Positions 54,357 through 64,000 of a stretch of DNA of 64,000 nucleotides are shown piece after piece. Origin of the DNA: Halichondria panicea (taxonomy: Eukaryota; Porifera; Demospongiae; Suberitida; Halichondriidae). Where the stretch lies: contig NC_087389.1 of NCBI RefSeq assembly GCF_963675165.1, positions 2,452,001-2,516,000 on the forward strand, given 5' to 3'. A program made the position numbers and the translations under genes. Position 1 is the first letter of the stretch; every line of letters begins with the position of its first letter. The notes beneath the pieces were generated by a model. That model saw nothing but the letters and a program-made list of their open reading frames with translations, did no database searches and was not told where the DNA came from.

Positions 54357-55722
54357 TCAACAAACAAAGCTTAGTTTGTCAGATAACTCTGGAAACCAGG
54401 TCTTTCCTTGAGCCTTCTTGGTCCCAACTGCTATTTTCGCCATTTTCTTTGCTACATTCTTGGTCCCTGCACCAACTCTGTTACAGAATATACGCTTACC
54501 GTGCCAGGTGTTGTACGAATTTCCAAGGTTCAGCTCATCAGTGACGTATTTCTTCACTACAGGTTGATTGTCATGAGCTACTTCAACTATTAAGGCATGG
54601 GCATGTTGCTACCTTTTTCCAGAACCTGCGGAAGAACTATCTTGGTACATGCAACTTCTCGAGTCTGTGCACAATGATGTTCGGTTCTGGACACATTTGA
54701 GCAGCCAACAATTCTTTTCGTACTATTGTGGGTTAGAGATAACAAGAACGAACGAGACATACCTTCCTGACAGACAAGGAACGGTGGTATTATACGCGTT
54801 GGCTGTAGAGTCGTGGCGAGCGTTATTACCCACTGTTGATAAAGTACACTTGTTTCAAATACGATAAAAAGACTCATAAAATATTTACCTCGCCATTGGT
54901 TGAGTAATTAGGTGTTGCTTTCACTTCCTCAACTGCCTTCAGCATGGATGACATGCGTCCACAGTACCTGTAACCATACAACCATTAGAGAAACTCCAAA
55001 TAAACAAACCTGAAGAAATGTACCATGCACCGACTTTTCACTCGGTAGAACTGTAGAACTCTAGCACACGTGAAAGCATGAACGATCTTGGACCAAAAAG
55101 TCAAGTAAATAAAAATAATGACAATGTATCGTATCGTCCACCTAGCTCGTATCGTCCACCTAGTGTTCGTGAGCTAGCCCACCACTGGCGCCTTCCGCAT
55201 TGAAATTCAATGCGGAGGACGTGCCCCTTCTACAAAAAAAAAGTTTACAGACACTCATATAAATTAGGCGCTACCTAAAGAGAGTATGACTGGCACTGAT
55301 ATGGTTGGCACACAGACGGGAAAATGTTTTTTGCTCACAAATGAACAACTGGTCGTCACTGGCGTTGGCATTGCCAGTGAAAATTCCTGAACGATACATA
55401 CAATTATTACATACAATTATTACGTCACATAAATATCAGAAATGACAAACCTGAATTCTCCAACATGGGCACGACATGAGCGATCAGAGCCAGGGCAAAC
55501 TCCTTCAGCTGCCAGTTCCTCCATATTGTCCAACAATCTAGAGAGAAGCTCTCCGTTGTCCAAGGGCAATGAGCCTCTGGCAGCAAGAACACGCTTAGCG
55601 CTGTCCATCCTATCCTTAAGTCTTCTTGGCCTCATCCGTGTTGAACATCAGCTCCATGTGGTGCCTAAAACCGTGCCTATAGCACGCTTCTTAGAAGAAG
55701 CTGAAAATAAGTTTGTAGCCAT
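54357..55722 (-). pseudogene. Kolobok-like transposase, copy 3
   Basis: The start is MATNLFSASSKKR at 55722. MFNTDEAKK and RMDSAKRVLAARGSLPLDNG (55500-55650) align with the first exon of copy 1. Later blocks: MSSMLKAVEEVKATPNYSTN (about 54900-54960), a damaged WVIT..ARHDS region at about 54800-54840 in which the Asp codon before ARHDS is lost, SRTEHHCAQTREVACTKIVL (about 54620-54710), KKYVTDELNLGNSYNTWHG (about 54500-54557), TKNVAKKMAKIAVGTKKAQG and KTWFPELSDK (54370-54460). The 3' third of the gene is missing. Catalysis is not possible. Confidence 0.8.
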
Positions 55723-55974
55723 TTTTTTGTTCTGGTTTGAACAAACTACCTCGTGCGAGAGCTCACGCTATACTCAGGAAGAAGGCGTATCAAAGGAAGT
55801 GTAAAGAATGGCGTCAAAAAGACTCAAACAAATTCATCGTTTGTTCATTTTCCCCATTTTCCCGTTGCATCCGGTCGGAGCTGCACACGGCATGCCCTTT
55901 TAGCTCGTTTAAGGTAAGAACACTTTCGAACACTTTCGAACCCTAACCCTTGTAGCTAAATATAATATTGCAGG

Positions 55975-56730
55975 TAACAGTTACCACCCCAAGTCACTCT
56001 GGTGGAATAATTAAGCAGCTAGATACCAAGTTGGAAAAAGTTGGAAGGGCATTAGCAGGAGGTCGCAGGAGGTCACATTCCTACAATTGCAATTGCAAAG
56101 GCCGTGCGCCAATCCTGACCAACTGAAAAGTAAATTCTTATCGGAAGTAGGTACTGAGTGTTCTACCATGTGCAGGATCCAAATATTAACGCACCATCAA
56201 TGATACCAGTCGATGCATTTTCTTGGAGAAAGTGCATCATCCGAGAGCTCGAGTTACATGCCTTCTTCAGATGCTCTTGGTAATTTTCGACTCACACCGA
56301 CCACAGCCCCTTTTACTTTCCAGGAATATGTATGTATGGCAGTAGCATGTATCCTAAAGGAGGTGGAATTCAGAGCATAATATCATTGATCCTACCGAGA
56401 AAAAGGTACGTATACTTTGATGTCACAAATATGGAACTGACATCTTTTTCTTTACGTTTCAGGTATACACGTTTCAGGTATACACACACGTCTGAACCAA
56501 GTAGGTGTTGCCGTCAGCTATGATACAACCATCGGCAAAATCGCCAAGCTTCATCAAAAGACTGGCTAAAGACTGGCTAAGTACGGGCACTGACATCAAG
56601 TTAGTTGGCGACAATGTCGATAAGAACGTTAGGGTACGTAACATTAGATCAGACCATAGGGGTGACATGTACAGTACGCTTGTGCCGAGTTCAATCAGCT
56701 GGTCTTTCAACAGCGAGTACAGTGAGTAAT
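55975..56730 (+). pseudogene. DUF6589-type gene B, central part
   Basis: It resumes after the Kolobok-like element with VTVTTPSHSGGIIKQL, KVGRALAGGR (55975-56090), MIPVDAFSWRKCIIRELE (56200-56260), a decayed block to 56400, then QVGVAVSYDTT and LVGDNVDKNVRVRNIRSDHR (56500-56680). The matching order in gene A is VTVSSPSK, KVAQVLAGGH, FPLDTVD, LNHLNVTLSYTA and VGDNVDKTRGDIRSDHH. The C-terminal half with NIPCDL is absent. Confidence 0.72.
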
Positions 56731-56731
56731 C

Positions 56732-57091
56732 TCACAGAAGGGGGAACCTGGTAATTCTTGTCAGTCGTATTCTGTGCAAGTACGCTATACGGTCAGAAAA
56801 TGTAGGTGTACTTCTCCATCTTTCAACTCCAATGACAGCTTCAGGAGAAGTAAATACTATTTTATATTTATCAATGTCCTTCTTATCGACAACACTGCGG
56901 TCACTCATTATGGCTCCTCTCTTTGCCAGACTCTTCGCTTGGTCCAACATTAGCGAAATCAGGAGAGAAACTACCAACACCACACTATTAGAAACATTCT
57001 TTAGCCGGTGAAACACAAAGGGCAAGCTCTCATAAATCATCGATTTTCCAAATCCAGTAGGCAGCCACACAAACACATCATTACCTTCCAC
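56732..57091 (-). pseudogene. RecQ-like helicase, N-terminal half, convergent to DUF6589 gene B
   Basis: An intact 119-codon frame starts MEGNDVFVWLPTGFGKSMIY. LPTGFGKS is a Walker A (motif I) of the RecQ-like type. SNSVVLVVSLLISLMLDQAK is motif Ia, where the usual SPL reads SLL. KYKIVFTSPEAVIG is motif Ib-like. The DEAH box that should follow is not found. The C-terminal half seen beside gene A is absent. It directly abuts the truncated DUF6589 gene, so the two ends of the gene pair have been joined by a deletion. Confidence 0.78.
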
Positions 57092-57099
57092 TTAATACT

Positions 57100-58250
57100 G
57101 TCTAACTGAACTTGAATGTAGCTGTATCTAAGGCGTCTAAGGCGTAAGTAACTAAATCTTTTTTATATGGACCTATAGTACATTTACAAACAGTATCCAA
57201 ATTCCCAAGTTTTCTGGGAATTTTGACGCATGCGCATGCAATCCCTTCCAGGCCCAATTTTGGGCCTGGTTCGAGGCTAGTATATACACAACATGAATAA
57301 AATTAAATATAGTAATAGTAATATAAAGAAACAATAGCAATCAATACTTACTGATGTGCGTTTGCGTTTTTTTATATAGGTACATGACAGTTTTGAAAAG
57401 TGGTTTATTCGTGTCCCAAATCCCAAACCCCAAACTGATACGCAGCCAACTGTACGCAGCCAACTGGAGTCACCAATATACAGAAATTGGCTCATCCCTG
57501 GCTAGTTTCGGTTCCACAGTGCACAGTGCACTCTCAGACTGAAAAAATTCACATTCCTGACTAAATGATCAAAGTAGAAGTGATATTGTCCGTACCCTTG
57601 GTGACAAAGCCACCCAGATCGAAATATGAAGAGGATATGTGAGTGCTGCTAATAATACTGCTGCTAATACTGCTGCTAATAATACTTTGACTTTATTTAC
57701 TTGTACAGGTGATTGAGTGTATTGAATTAGGCAGTAGTGTTCTGGGACTGTACTTGCGCAGGTATTCATGTAACCCTATGTAACCCTATGTAATAAGCTG
57801 ATAGGTATCCTGTTCAAATTGAGGCTGAATGTGATGATTCCACAAGTGTGATGATTCCACGAGCATTGATCACCAGCCCTCTCCACTGAAATGGAAAATA
57901 GCAAACCTAGAGACCATATCTTGTTGCCTTTAATGAAAAGGACGTTTTCAAATAGACGAATGTACGACGCGACATCCGTGAAGGAGACACTAGAGCGACA
58001 GTCACATGTCTTTGTGTTACATTACTAACCCTCATAGCCCCCCCTCCACACACACACACACACACACACATATCGTTTGGAAATGCTTAATTGCAGATCT
58101 TTCCTCAGAGTACAGTTGGGGACTGCCTTTTCTTCTACTTCTCAAAATTTCTCAAAATTGTCGAAGAATGTCATCGCCTGTCAGTCGTGACTAATGTTGT
58201 GTTATCTTGAGAGCCTGTGCTTCCAGCCAGGACCCATCCGGGCTGTGGGC
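57100..58250. other. Stretch without a recognised gene
   Basis: Short repeats only: CTGCTAATAATA and CTGCTAATACTG units near 57645-57690, and duplications near 57770 (TAACCCTATG) and 57835 (AGTGTGATGATTCCAC). I see no domain in the translated frames. Confidence 0.45.
58047..58070. repeat. (CA)n microsatellite
   Basis: An uninterrupted CA run, read directly. Confidence 0.92.
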
Positions 58251-58253
58251 GAA

Positions 58254-58729
58254 TCATGAGGTCCGGACCGTCGACCAAAGCGTATCTATTCCTTCCAACC
58301 AAGAGTAAGGCCGTGGTAGGTCGCCAGTAATCTGAGGTACTATGAAGGCATTGACCTTGTGCTTCTTTCCTGATGATTGCATAGAAGCCCTATCTGGACA
58401 GGGTAGGGCGCCAAAGTGAGATGTCGGATTGTCTGTCTGCCATTGTCTGTCACCACGGTCAGCGGCAGATCTCGAGGAGGCTGTACAGAAAGCACTTTGA
58501 GTGGGCATCGATCAGTACAAGATACATCTTTCCGTTCACGGGACCGGCGTAATCCAGGTGGAGTCGAGACCAGGGACGGGAGGGCCAACTCCACGGCTGT
58601 AGTGGTGCTTGTGGTGGATATACCTGGCTCCGAGACATTCCTGGGTGGGCCTCGTGTAGCTCTGCTAGGATGGCCTCTCGAAAATCACTAGGAATAACGA
58701 CTTGGGCCCCCCACAAGACGCATCCTTCA
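58254..58729 (-). pseudogene. Ty3/gypsy 2 integrase, partial
   Basis: Minus-strand frames give VIPSDFREAILAELHEAHPG then MSRS (58655-58705), the H..HPG of the zinc domain, followed by WSRLHLDYAGPVNGKMYLVL and IDAHSK (58495-58565), the start of the catalytic core with its first Asp. The sequence then becomes out of frame and the D,D,E core cannot be completed. Confidence 0.85.
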
Positions 58730-60425
58730 AAGAGTGAGAGTCCATGTGAACAGTGGGAACAGTGGGAACAGGCCTTTCCCAAGTTGTCGGGCCAACCCTG
58801 TTCTTAGATACTGCAATGTTTGGGCCAGTATGGGGTCTTTCCTGGTCCGTGCTCGGATCTGTCCTGCTGAGACTGGGGAGTTAGCCAGGTGTTCCGTCAA
58901 GAGTACTAATTCGGGAGGGGGTAGTCGACTAAGGGGGCGGTAGTACGACGGGTGTATTCGAACATTGAAAAATAAACAGACCACCTTCGGATTCAGGCGG
59001 ACGCTTGTGGGGAGGTTGAATTTCCTTCTTTTAGTAGTCCTAAGAGGGGTTGGTGATCCGTAATCAACTCGAAATGATTCCCAAAAAGGTAAGCATAAAA
59101 CTTCTTTATGTCAAAAATCAGGGATAGTCCCTCCTTCTCCAGCTGTGAATAGTTCGATTGAGTGTGCGGGAGACGTACCCAATTGGTTTGATCCATCTGG
59201 TAGGCGGTGGGCTCCAATACCGTAAGCAGAGGCGTCACAGGCGAGTGTCAAAGGGAGTCTGGGATCATACCAGGCTAGTAAGGCCTCAGAAGAGAGTAGC
59301 TTCTTAGACTCCTGGAACGCTCTGTCTCGAACAGCCGTCCACTTCCATTTGACGTCCTTCTTCAGCAGTTCGTAGAGTGGTGTCAATCGAGAAGGTAAGA
59401 ACTTGCTGTAGTATGTCAGTAGACCGAGGTACGCCGAGGGTATGGGGGCCGCCTCTATCGCTTCGATCTTGTCTTGCAGAGGGTGTAGGCCATCAGCATC
59501 AGCATCAATCTTGTGGCTCAAGAACACAACAGAGGATGCCAAAAACAGACATTTCTCCTTTTTCACTCGTAGGTTGGCCTCTGACAGACGCTTGAACACT
59601 TCTTCCAGTGTTTTGAGGTCATCTTCCCCAGTCACCAATATGTCATCGAGGTACACTACTACTCCTGCAATCCCGCTGAATAAGTGTTCCATTTCTCTCT
59701 GGAAAATAGCTGGGAAAATAGCTGGGGCTGATGAGATTCCGAACGGGAGCCCAATCCCTTGGTTGTGTTGACCACGACGTACTTCTTCGACGCTTCATCC
59801 ACGGAGGTCCAACTTAGTGAAGAGTCGTCCTTGTTTCAGGGTAGCGAACAGGTCTTCCACTTCACTTTCGGTACCGGATACCGATCCAACTTAGCCACGG
59901 GATTTACCGTAACCCGAAAGTCTCCGCGGAGTCAAATGGTCTTTTTATCGCTCGCCACTAATGGGGTTGACCACTCAGCATGGGCAACTGGTTCGATAAC
60001 ACCTTCTGCCACTAGCCTTGCAATATCGTGGGTTTGCTGTAGGGTCCACCTCGATCCTAGCTTTGCGTCCTCTGAAAGTGCCCAGACCATCGCGAAACAC
60101 CTCCTCGTATCTGAGGTCCTGCAATCCTGTACTGGGCATCTTGCCCCAATCAATCTTGCCCCAATCAAGGTGGATTACAGACATCCAATCTCGACCAAAA
60201 AGGTACTAAGAGGGGTAAGGTAGCAGATTGCTCCCCATACTCGACTTGCACATCCACTACCCACCACAGGCAGAGGCTCTTGAGAGTACTTTTTCAGTTT
60301 AATTGTCGAGGGTTCCAAAATCTTATTAGGCCACAACTCTTATTAGGCCACAACTTTTCATAATGGCTCCTGTATCAATTTCCATAGGTAAACTACAATC
60401 ATCCAAGACCTTTAACGGTGGCAAG
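58730..60425 (-). pseudogene. Ty3/gypsy 2 protease, RT and RNase H
   Basis: Protease: DDCSLPMEIDTGA near 60365-60405 contains the D(S/T)GA active site. RT: VIEPVAHAEWSTPLVASDKK (about 59940-60000), then VVVYLDDILVTGEDD (about 59625-59665), with the catalytic YLDD intact. The segment LTYYSKFLPS follows. RNase H: LACDASAYGIGA (about 59215-59255) and YSQLEKEGLSLIFDIKKFYA (about 59095-59155), then HFELITDHQPLLGLL. Frameshifts lie at about 59700 (TAGCTGGGAAAA duplicated) and 59190. Confidence 0.9.
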
Positions 60426-60429
60426 GGCT

Positions 60430-61200
60430 TCTTGGGAGATTTGACTGCTAGTTTTCGAAATCTTCCTCGGATTCTTCTGAGTCTTCACATATTCTTCCCA
60501 CCGGTCTCGCCTCTTGTTTAGTCTTGCTGCGACACACCCTAGCAATATGCTGGCAATTGTTACAGGTAACCTCTTTGAATCTACAGTCGCTTGGTTTGTT
60601 CGCTTGGTTTGTTAACACCCTGGGTTCTCTTCGTTTACCCTCAGTGTTCCTAGCCTGGTAGCTGGTCTGGAGTTGGTGTACAGGTTCTTGTTTAATCGTC
60701 ATGCTTGAGTGTTTGTCCGTGGGGCCCCTGAGGTTCCTATCAGCCTCTTCAGATTCTTGAGCTATCGCCAGTGCCCTCTCTCCCAACAGTTTCTTTTGGA
60801 TGCCTTCACTGTTCACCCCACTTCACCCCACTTACGAGTCGGTCTCGTATCGTTTTGTTGAGTGTTGAGTGTTGTTCCAAAATTGCCAACCGACGGAGGT
60901 CTGCTACGTAAGCTGCGACAGACTCACCGGCCTGTCGACATCTTGAGTTGAAACAAAATCGTTGTATCACTTCCGATGGTGGTGGGCTATAATGGCTGGA
61001 GAGGGTTTGGGCCAATTCCTCGAAAGTCTTGTCACCGGGTAGCTCGGGCGATAGCAAACTCCTTATTAGTTTGTAGGGTGCTGGTCCGATCAGAACGTTG
61101 ACCGTCGTTTCGCGTCGCCGACGATCCCATTGGCTTCGAAAAAATGTTCTAGTACTAGTTCTGGATCGAACGCGTCTACTTTCCCCAAGAGTCCTGCCAT
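60430..61200 (-). pseudogene. Ty3/gypsy 2 gag
   Basis: It starts MAGLLGKVDAFDPELVLEHF at 61200. A frameshift at about 61110 leads into ETTVNVLIGPAPYKLIRSLL and EVIQRFCFNSRCRQAGESVA with YVADLRRLA. LGERALAIAQESEEADRNL and the zinc-knuckle CNNCQHIARVC (about 60530-60560) follow, where the usual G.GH spacing is short. CTTCACCCCA and GCTTGGTTTGTTC duplications near 60820 and 60595 break the frame. Confidence 0.85.
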
Positions 61201-61470
61201 CTGTATCCCATCTGTATCCCGTCCTCGTCGCCAATAAACAATAAACTGTCGTAGCTTTGGCTAGTTAGTTATAGTTCATTAATATAATCCAGTAACAAAA
61301 GAACTCACAAAAACCACATGGCATAAGTACACAAATGGCATAAGTACACAAATCACGTGAGGATAAAATATAGATAATGATAGGTAATACGTTCAAAGTC
61401 CAAAGTCCTAAGTATCAATTCAAGTTACTACAGATTTGTTAATAGCACAATTATTTGTTAAGTTAACAAT

Positions 61471-61860
61471 TTGTTAAGGTAACATTACACAGTTGATTTA
61501 ACAAACATATGCTAAAGTAACAGCTTGTGAACCTAAGTTGACAAAGTTAGATTGTTAAAACTACAAATGTTAGTTGAATATGTTACAGTAACCATGACGA
61601 TGTGTTTTAACATCATTTTGTTAAGGTAAAAATACATGTTGATTTAACAAACATATGCTAAAGTAACAGCTTGTGAACGATTGTTAAAACTATAAATGTT
61701 AGTATATCAATGTTACAGTAACATGTGTTTCAACATCATTTTGTTAAGGTAACTGTTGATTTAACAACAAAGTTATATTGTTAAAACTACAAAGTTGAAT
61801 ATGTATATATCAGAAATATTAACCCATGATAATGTGTTTTAACATCGGTTTGTTAAGTTA
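61471..61860. repeat. Minisatellite rich in GTTAAGGTAAC
   Basis: Unit starts at 61471, 61618, 61741 and 61850 share TTTGTTAAGGTAA, TTGATTTAACAA, TTGTTAAAACTA and TGTGTTT(T/C)AACATC. Unit length shrinks from 147 to 123 to 109 bp by internal deletions. TTAAC and GTTAA make the units partly self-complementary. Confidence 0.85.
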
Positions 61861-62470
61861 ACAATACACAAATTGGTAACAGTCATAAGGAGTATCTTAA
61901 TCTGCGTATCTACAATGTATGATACATACGTCCAGTAGTAGATTTAGCATTCTGAATTGCTCAGGGTGAAGTGGCTCATCAGTCAGGACTACTTGCTCCT
62001 CCCTCAATGTCACTCCTCACTCCTCTTTCTATCGCATTTTCATAAATACTTTCCATTATGTTAATGATAAGCATCACTTGATCTTTAATTTCCTCGTAAA
62101 AAGTTTCCACTTGCATCCTGCATCTAGCAATTAGTTTTCCTCAATTAGTTTTCCTCCAAAGGAATTGTGGCTTGCCATTTCCCATACTGCTAGGCTCTAT
62201 TTAGAAAAAAATAGGCTGGGCTCAGGCTGGGCTCTATTTAGGCAAGTAGAAAATAGGTGAGGTTGAAGTCCACCTGGATCTATCACGTGCACAATTTTGT
62301 CACACACACGTGTTAAGTACTTCAGATTGAGGATTATACCAATCCCGAGGTTCAGATGGATTTAGAATCAATGTCTACTGAGGGATGTCTGTGATTATCT
62401 GAAAGGAAGAAAGTTTAGAAAGGAAGAAAGTTTACTGAACACAGCTCCTGATAATATTAAGACATTTACA
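61861..62470. other. Intergenic stretch without a recognised gene
   Basis: Short duplications only, for example CCTCACTCCTC, AATTAGTTTTCCTC and GGCTGGGCTC. No domain was seen. Confidence 0.45.
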
Positions 62471-62509
62471 CAAATAAATATGATTCTAGATCAAGAGTTA
62501 GATGGACCA

Positions 62510-63780
62510 GCCATAAAATTTGGTTTATGGCTTGGCCACAACTCCAGGGCCGGAGTGGCTTAAAGAAATTGTTCCTATTCTTGGAGAAAGTACACAATGT
62601 ACTGAGGTCTCTATGAATGAGTATCGGGACTCTCTGTCTGGACCTGTCCCAGAACCAGTGATGTTAGCCCTGGTGGTTCAACGGTATGTTCGTTTTTCTG
62701 TTTGCTGTTTACTTTTTTCTTCGACTAGATGTCAGTGTATTCCTCAGTTGAGAGGTCAAGGTCAACTTCAACGTCAAAATCAGCAAATCTCACAACTACA
62801 CCATCAAGAAAGAAGGTATTACAAGGTATTACAGCACATTACACATTCAAAATTGAAACTCTCTCATTCCCATTCCCTGTTCCTTTGTTCCGAACTTCGA
62901 CGGAAGAAAACCTTCGGAAGAAGAGACTGTTAACTGAAGATAGGAAATATATGGTTCAAGTGCTTGCGACTGTGACTGTTCTTATGACATATGACAAGAA
63001 TCCTATCAAGTATCACTGTGCACTTGCACTTGTCGCCAGGTCCTTGATTGAGAAAGTATCGTTCTTACAAGAGGGTGATTCTTACAAGAGGGTGATTCTG
63101 AAGCTGAGGTGATTAATTTAGTGTTCAAAAAGAATAAAAATTCCATTTTGAATGATTCAGCGTTTCAAGGAAGCAATTTCTACTGCTCACATTGTTACAC
63201 CTCCGGTAAACGCTGATGATGATGTTTCATTTGGTAGAAACTTGGAGGGCAAACCAAAACCTCGTTTTTTTGACGTCATAAGAGACTTTATGAAGAGAAC
63301 ATTCCCCAATCGATGGAAAAGATATTCAGATCCTATCAATCCTATAGGATCTATCCTAATCCCTAATCCCCCCACATTGCACCAGTACCTGACAGACTGA
63401 CTACCCATGCCTGAAGAAGTTCTCTGTTGTAAGTAATAGTGCAACATACATGTATCTATAATGCAGTGCGCTCAGGATTTTGCGCTCTTGACGTAACTTT
63501 GAAGAGCATTTCGTGAAGTGCATCAATGTTTACTGCAGAGACACAATACAAGCTGAAGTTGTTACGTACAGCGATGATCTCTCGGAGGGTAAAACATCTA
63601 TATATATAATTACACCCAGTGCTATGATTTTATACTCAGATTCTGTCTGTCTAATGGCTTTTCGTTGCCTGAGTCTTCTGAGAGAGGACATTCCGTACAT
63701 TCTAAAAGTTGTACCAGTAAGTAGCAAACATATTACACACTCTTAATATTACACACTCTTATGCACAAGGCTATAGAAGG
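62510..63780 (+). CDS. Unrecognised multi-exon gene-like stretch
   Basis: Exon-like blocks: 62520-62690 (VYGLATTPGPEWLKEIVPIL, LSGPVPEPVMLALVVQR), 62728-62890, 62890-63110 (LRKKRLLTEDRKYMVQVLAT, TYDKNPIKYHCALALVARSL, IEKVSFLQEGDS), 63152-63400 (FKEAISTAHIVTPPVNADDD, FFDVIRDFMKRTFPNRWKR) and 63513-63746. TTCTTACAAGAGGGTGA is duplicated exactly at 63062-63095 and shifts the frame, and ACTTGCACTTG near 63025 is duplicated too. R.YMVQVLAT.LM(T)Y and AL.AR.L resemble a motif I associate with element-type proteins in sponges, but I cannot name the family. It may be a transposon or a host gene. Confidence 0.4.
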
Positions 63781-64000
63781 CTATAGAGCGGTTGTACACT
63801 CAGCCTTCATTTCGAGGAATTTCAACAGTACTTCGTCGCTATCGAAAACTCGCTCGTTTTGGAATCAAACAACTTTACAAAATGCTGTGTTTGCTGCAAT
63901 TTGTGCACACTACATTTACAACTTAAGTTATCACAAAAAATGCAGTGACTTTTGGTTGTTTCTCCAAGAGAATGTAGAAATCGCCAAATTGTTTTTCTGT

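Larger units (their letters stand above)
52599..55908 (-). mobile_element. Kolobok-like DNA transposon, copy 3 (inside DUF6589 gene B)
   Basis: TTAA is at 52595-52598 and 55909-55912. Both ends read ACGAGC inward (left ACGAGCGTGTTGGC, right inverted ACGAGCTAAAAGGGCATGCC). The 3.3-kb body has the transposase on the minus strand and the small second gene on the plus strand, so this copy is in the opposite orientation to copies 1 and 2. The flanking DUF6589 gene continues on both sides. Confidence 0.8.
58254..61236 (-). mobile_element. Ty3/gypsy retrotransposon 2 (LTRs not resolved)
   Basis: The minus strand shows gag, protease, RT, RNase H and the first part of integrase in the Ty3/gypsy order. 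Upstream of gag, TGGCGACGAGGACGGG (about 61220-61235) looks like a primer binding site and is followed outward by sequence that may be the 5' LTR (from about 61244). No second LTR copy was found near 58.2 kb, and integrase stops early, so the 3' end is probably deleted. It is a different lineage from element 1. Confidence 0.82.

Overview
The window is animal nuclear DNA, most likely from a sponge or similar early-branching animal. It is AT-rich, introns are short (about 50-150 bp) with GTAAG-type donors, and the transposon families are those common in sponges and cnidarians. The assignment comes from protein family resemblance recalled from general knowledge, not from a search. I see no confident single-copy host gene, no tRNA or rRNA gene, no CRISPR and no bacterial operon structure. 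Almost every recognisable coding stretch belongs to a transposable element, and the elements are heavily nested.

Layout. 1-4.6 kb: no firm gene, but three tandem exon-like units (3424-4259). 4629-5915: a compact DNA element with 35-bp terminal inverted repeats (TIRs), a 9-bp target duplication and one ORF that is not a recognisable transposase. 6.5-17.0 kb: a nest. An old ORF of an uncharacterised transposon-type family (7135-7542 plus 15764-17020) is split by a Ty3/gypsy element on the minus strand (7543-15758, target duplication CACAT). That element is split by a 5'-truncated LINE (about 8428-8703) and by a TTAA-flanked Kolobok-like DNA transposon (8831-12752). 17039-20653: an element with TIRs of about 300 bp, a minus-strand ORF with a GGDKG motif and a piggyBac-like remnant inside it.

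20.9-29.5 kb: a gene with a DUF6589-type region, split by a P-like transposon (about 22313-26877) and followed in convergent orientation by a RecQ-like helicase fragment. The same DUF6589/helicase pairing recurs at 51.9-57.1 kb, this time split by a Kolobok-like element (52599-55908). 29.5-30.2 kb: a hAT fragment. 30.8-37.0 kb: a fragment of a tnp2-like transposase followed by an EnSpm-like element with a minus-strand tnp2-like transposase and a divergent plus-strand BEN-domain gene, plus a Tigger-type MITE. 40-44 kb: small ORFs, Copia integrase remnants and a 740-bp tandem duplication carrying the start of a second Kolobok-like copy (43664 to about 46250). 46.3-51.9 kb: no gene seen, several repeats. 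58.25-61.24 kb: a second Ty3/gypsy element on the minus strand. 62.5-63.8 kb: an unrecognised multi-exon gene-like stretch.

How the genes work together. Several families pair a transposase-like gene with a second, oppositely oriented gene: Kolobok-like plus a small conserved protein, P-like plus a 300-residue protein, tnp2-like plus a BEN protein, and DUF6589 plus a RecQ-like helicase. The last pairing is the best candidate for a poorly described mobile system. Many ORFs are broken by short direct duplications of 9-26 bp that occur across the whole window.
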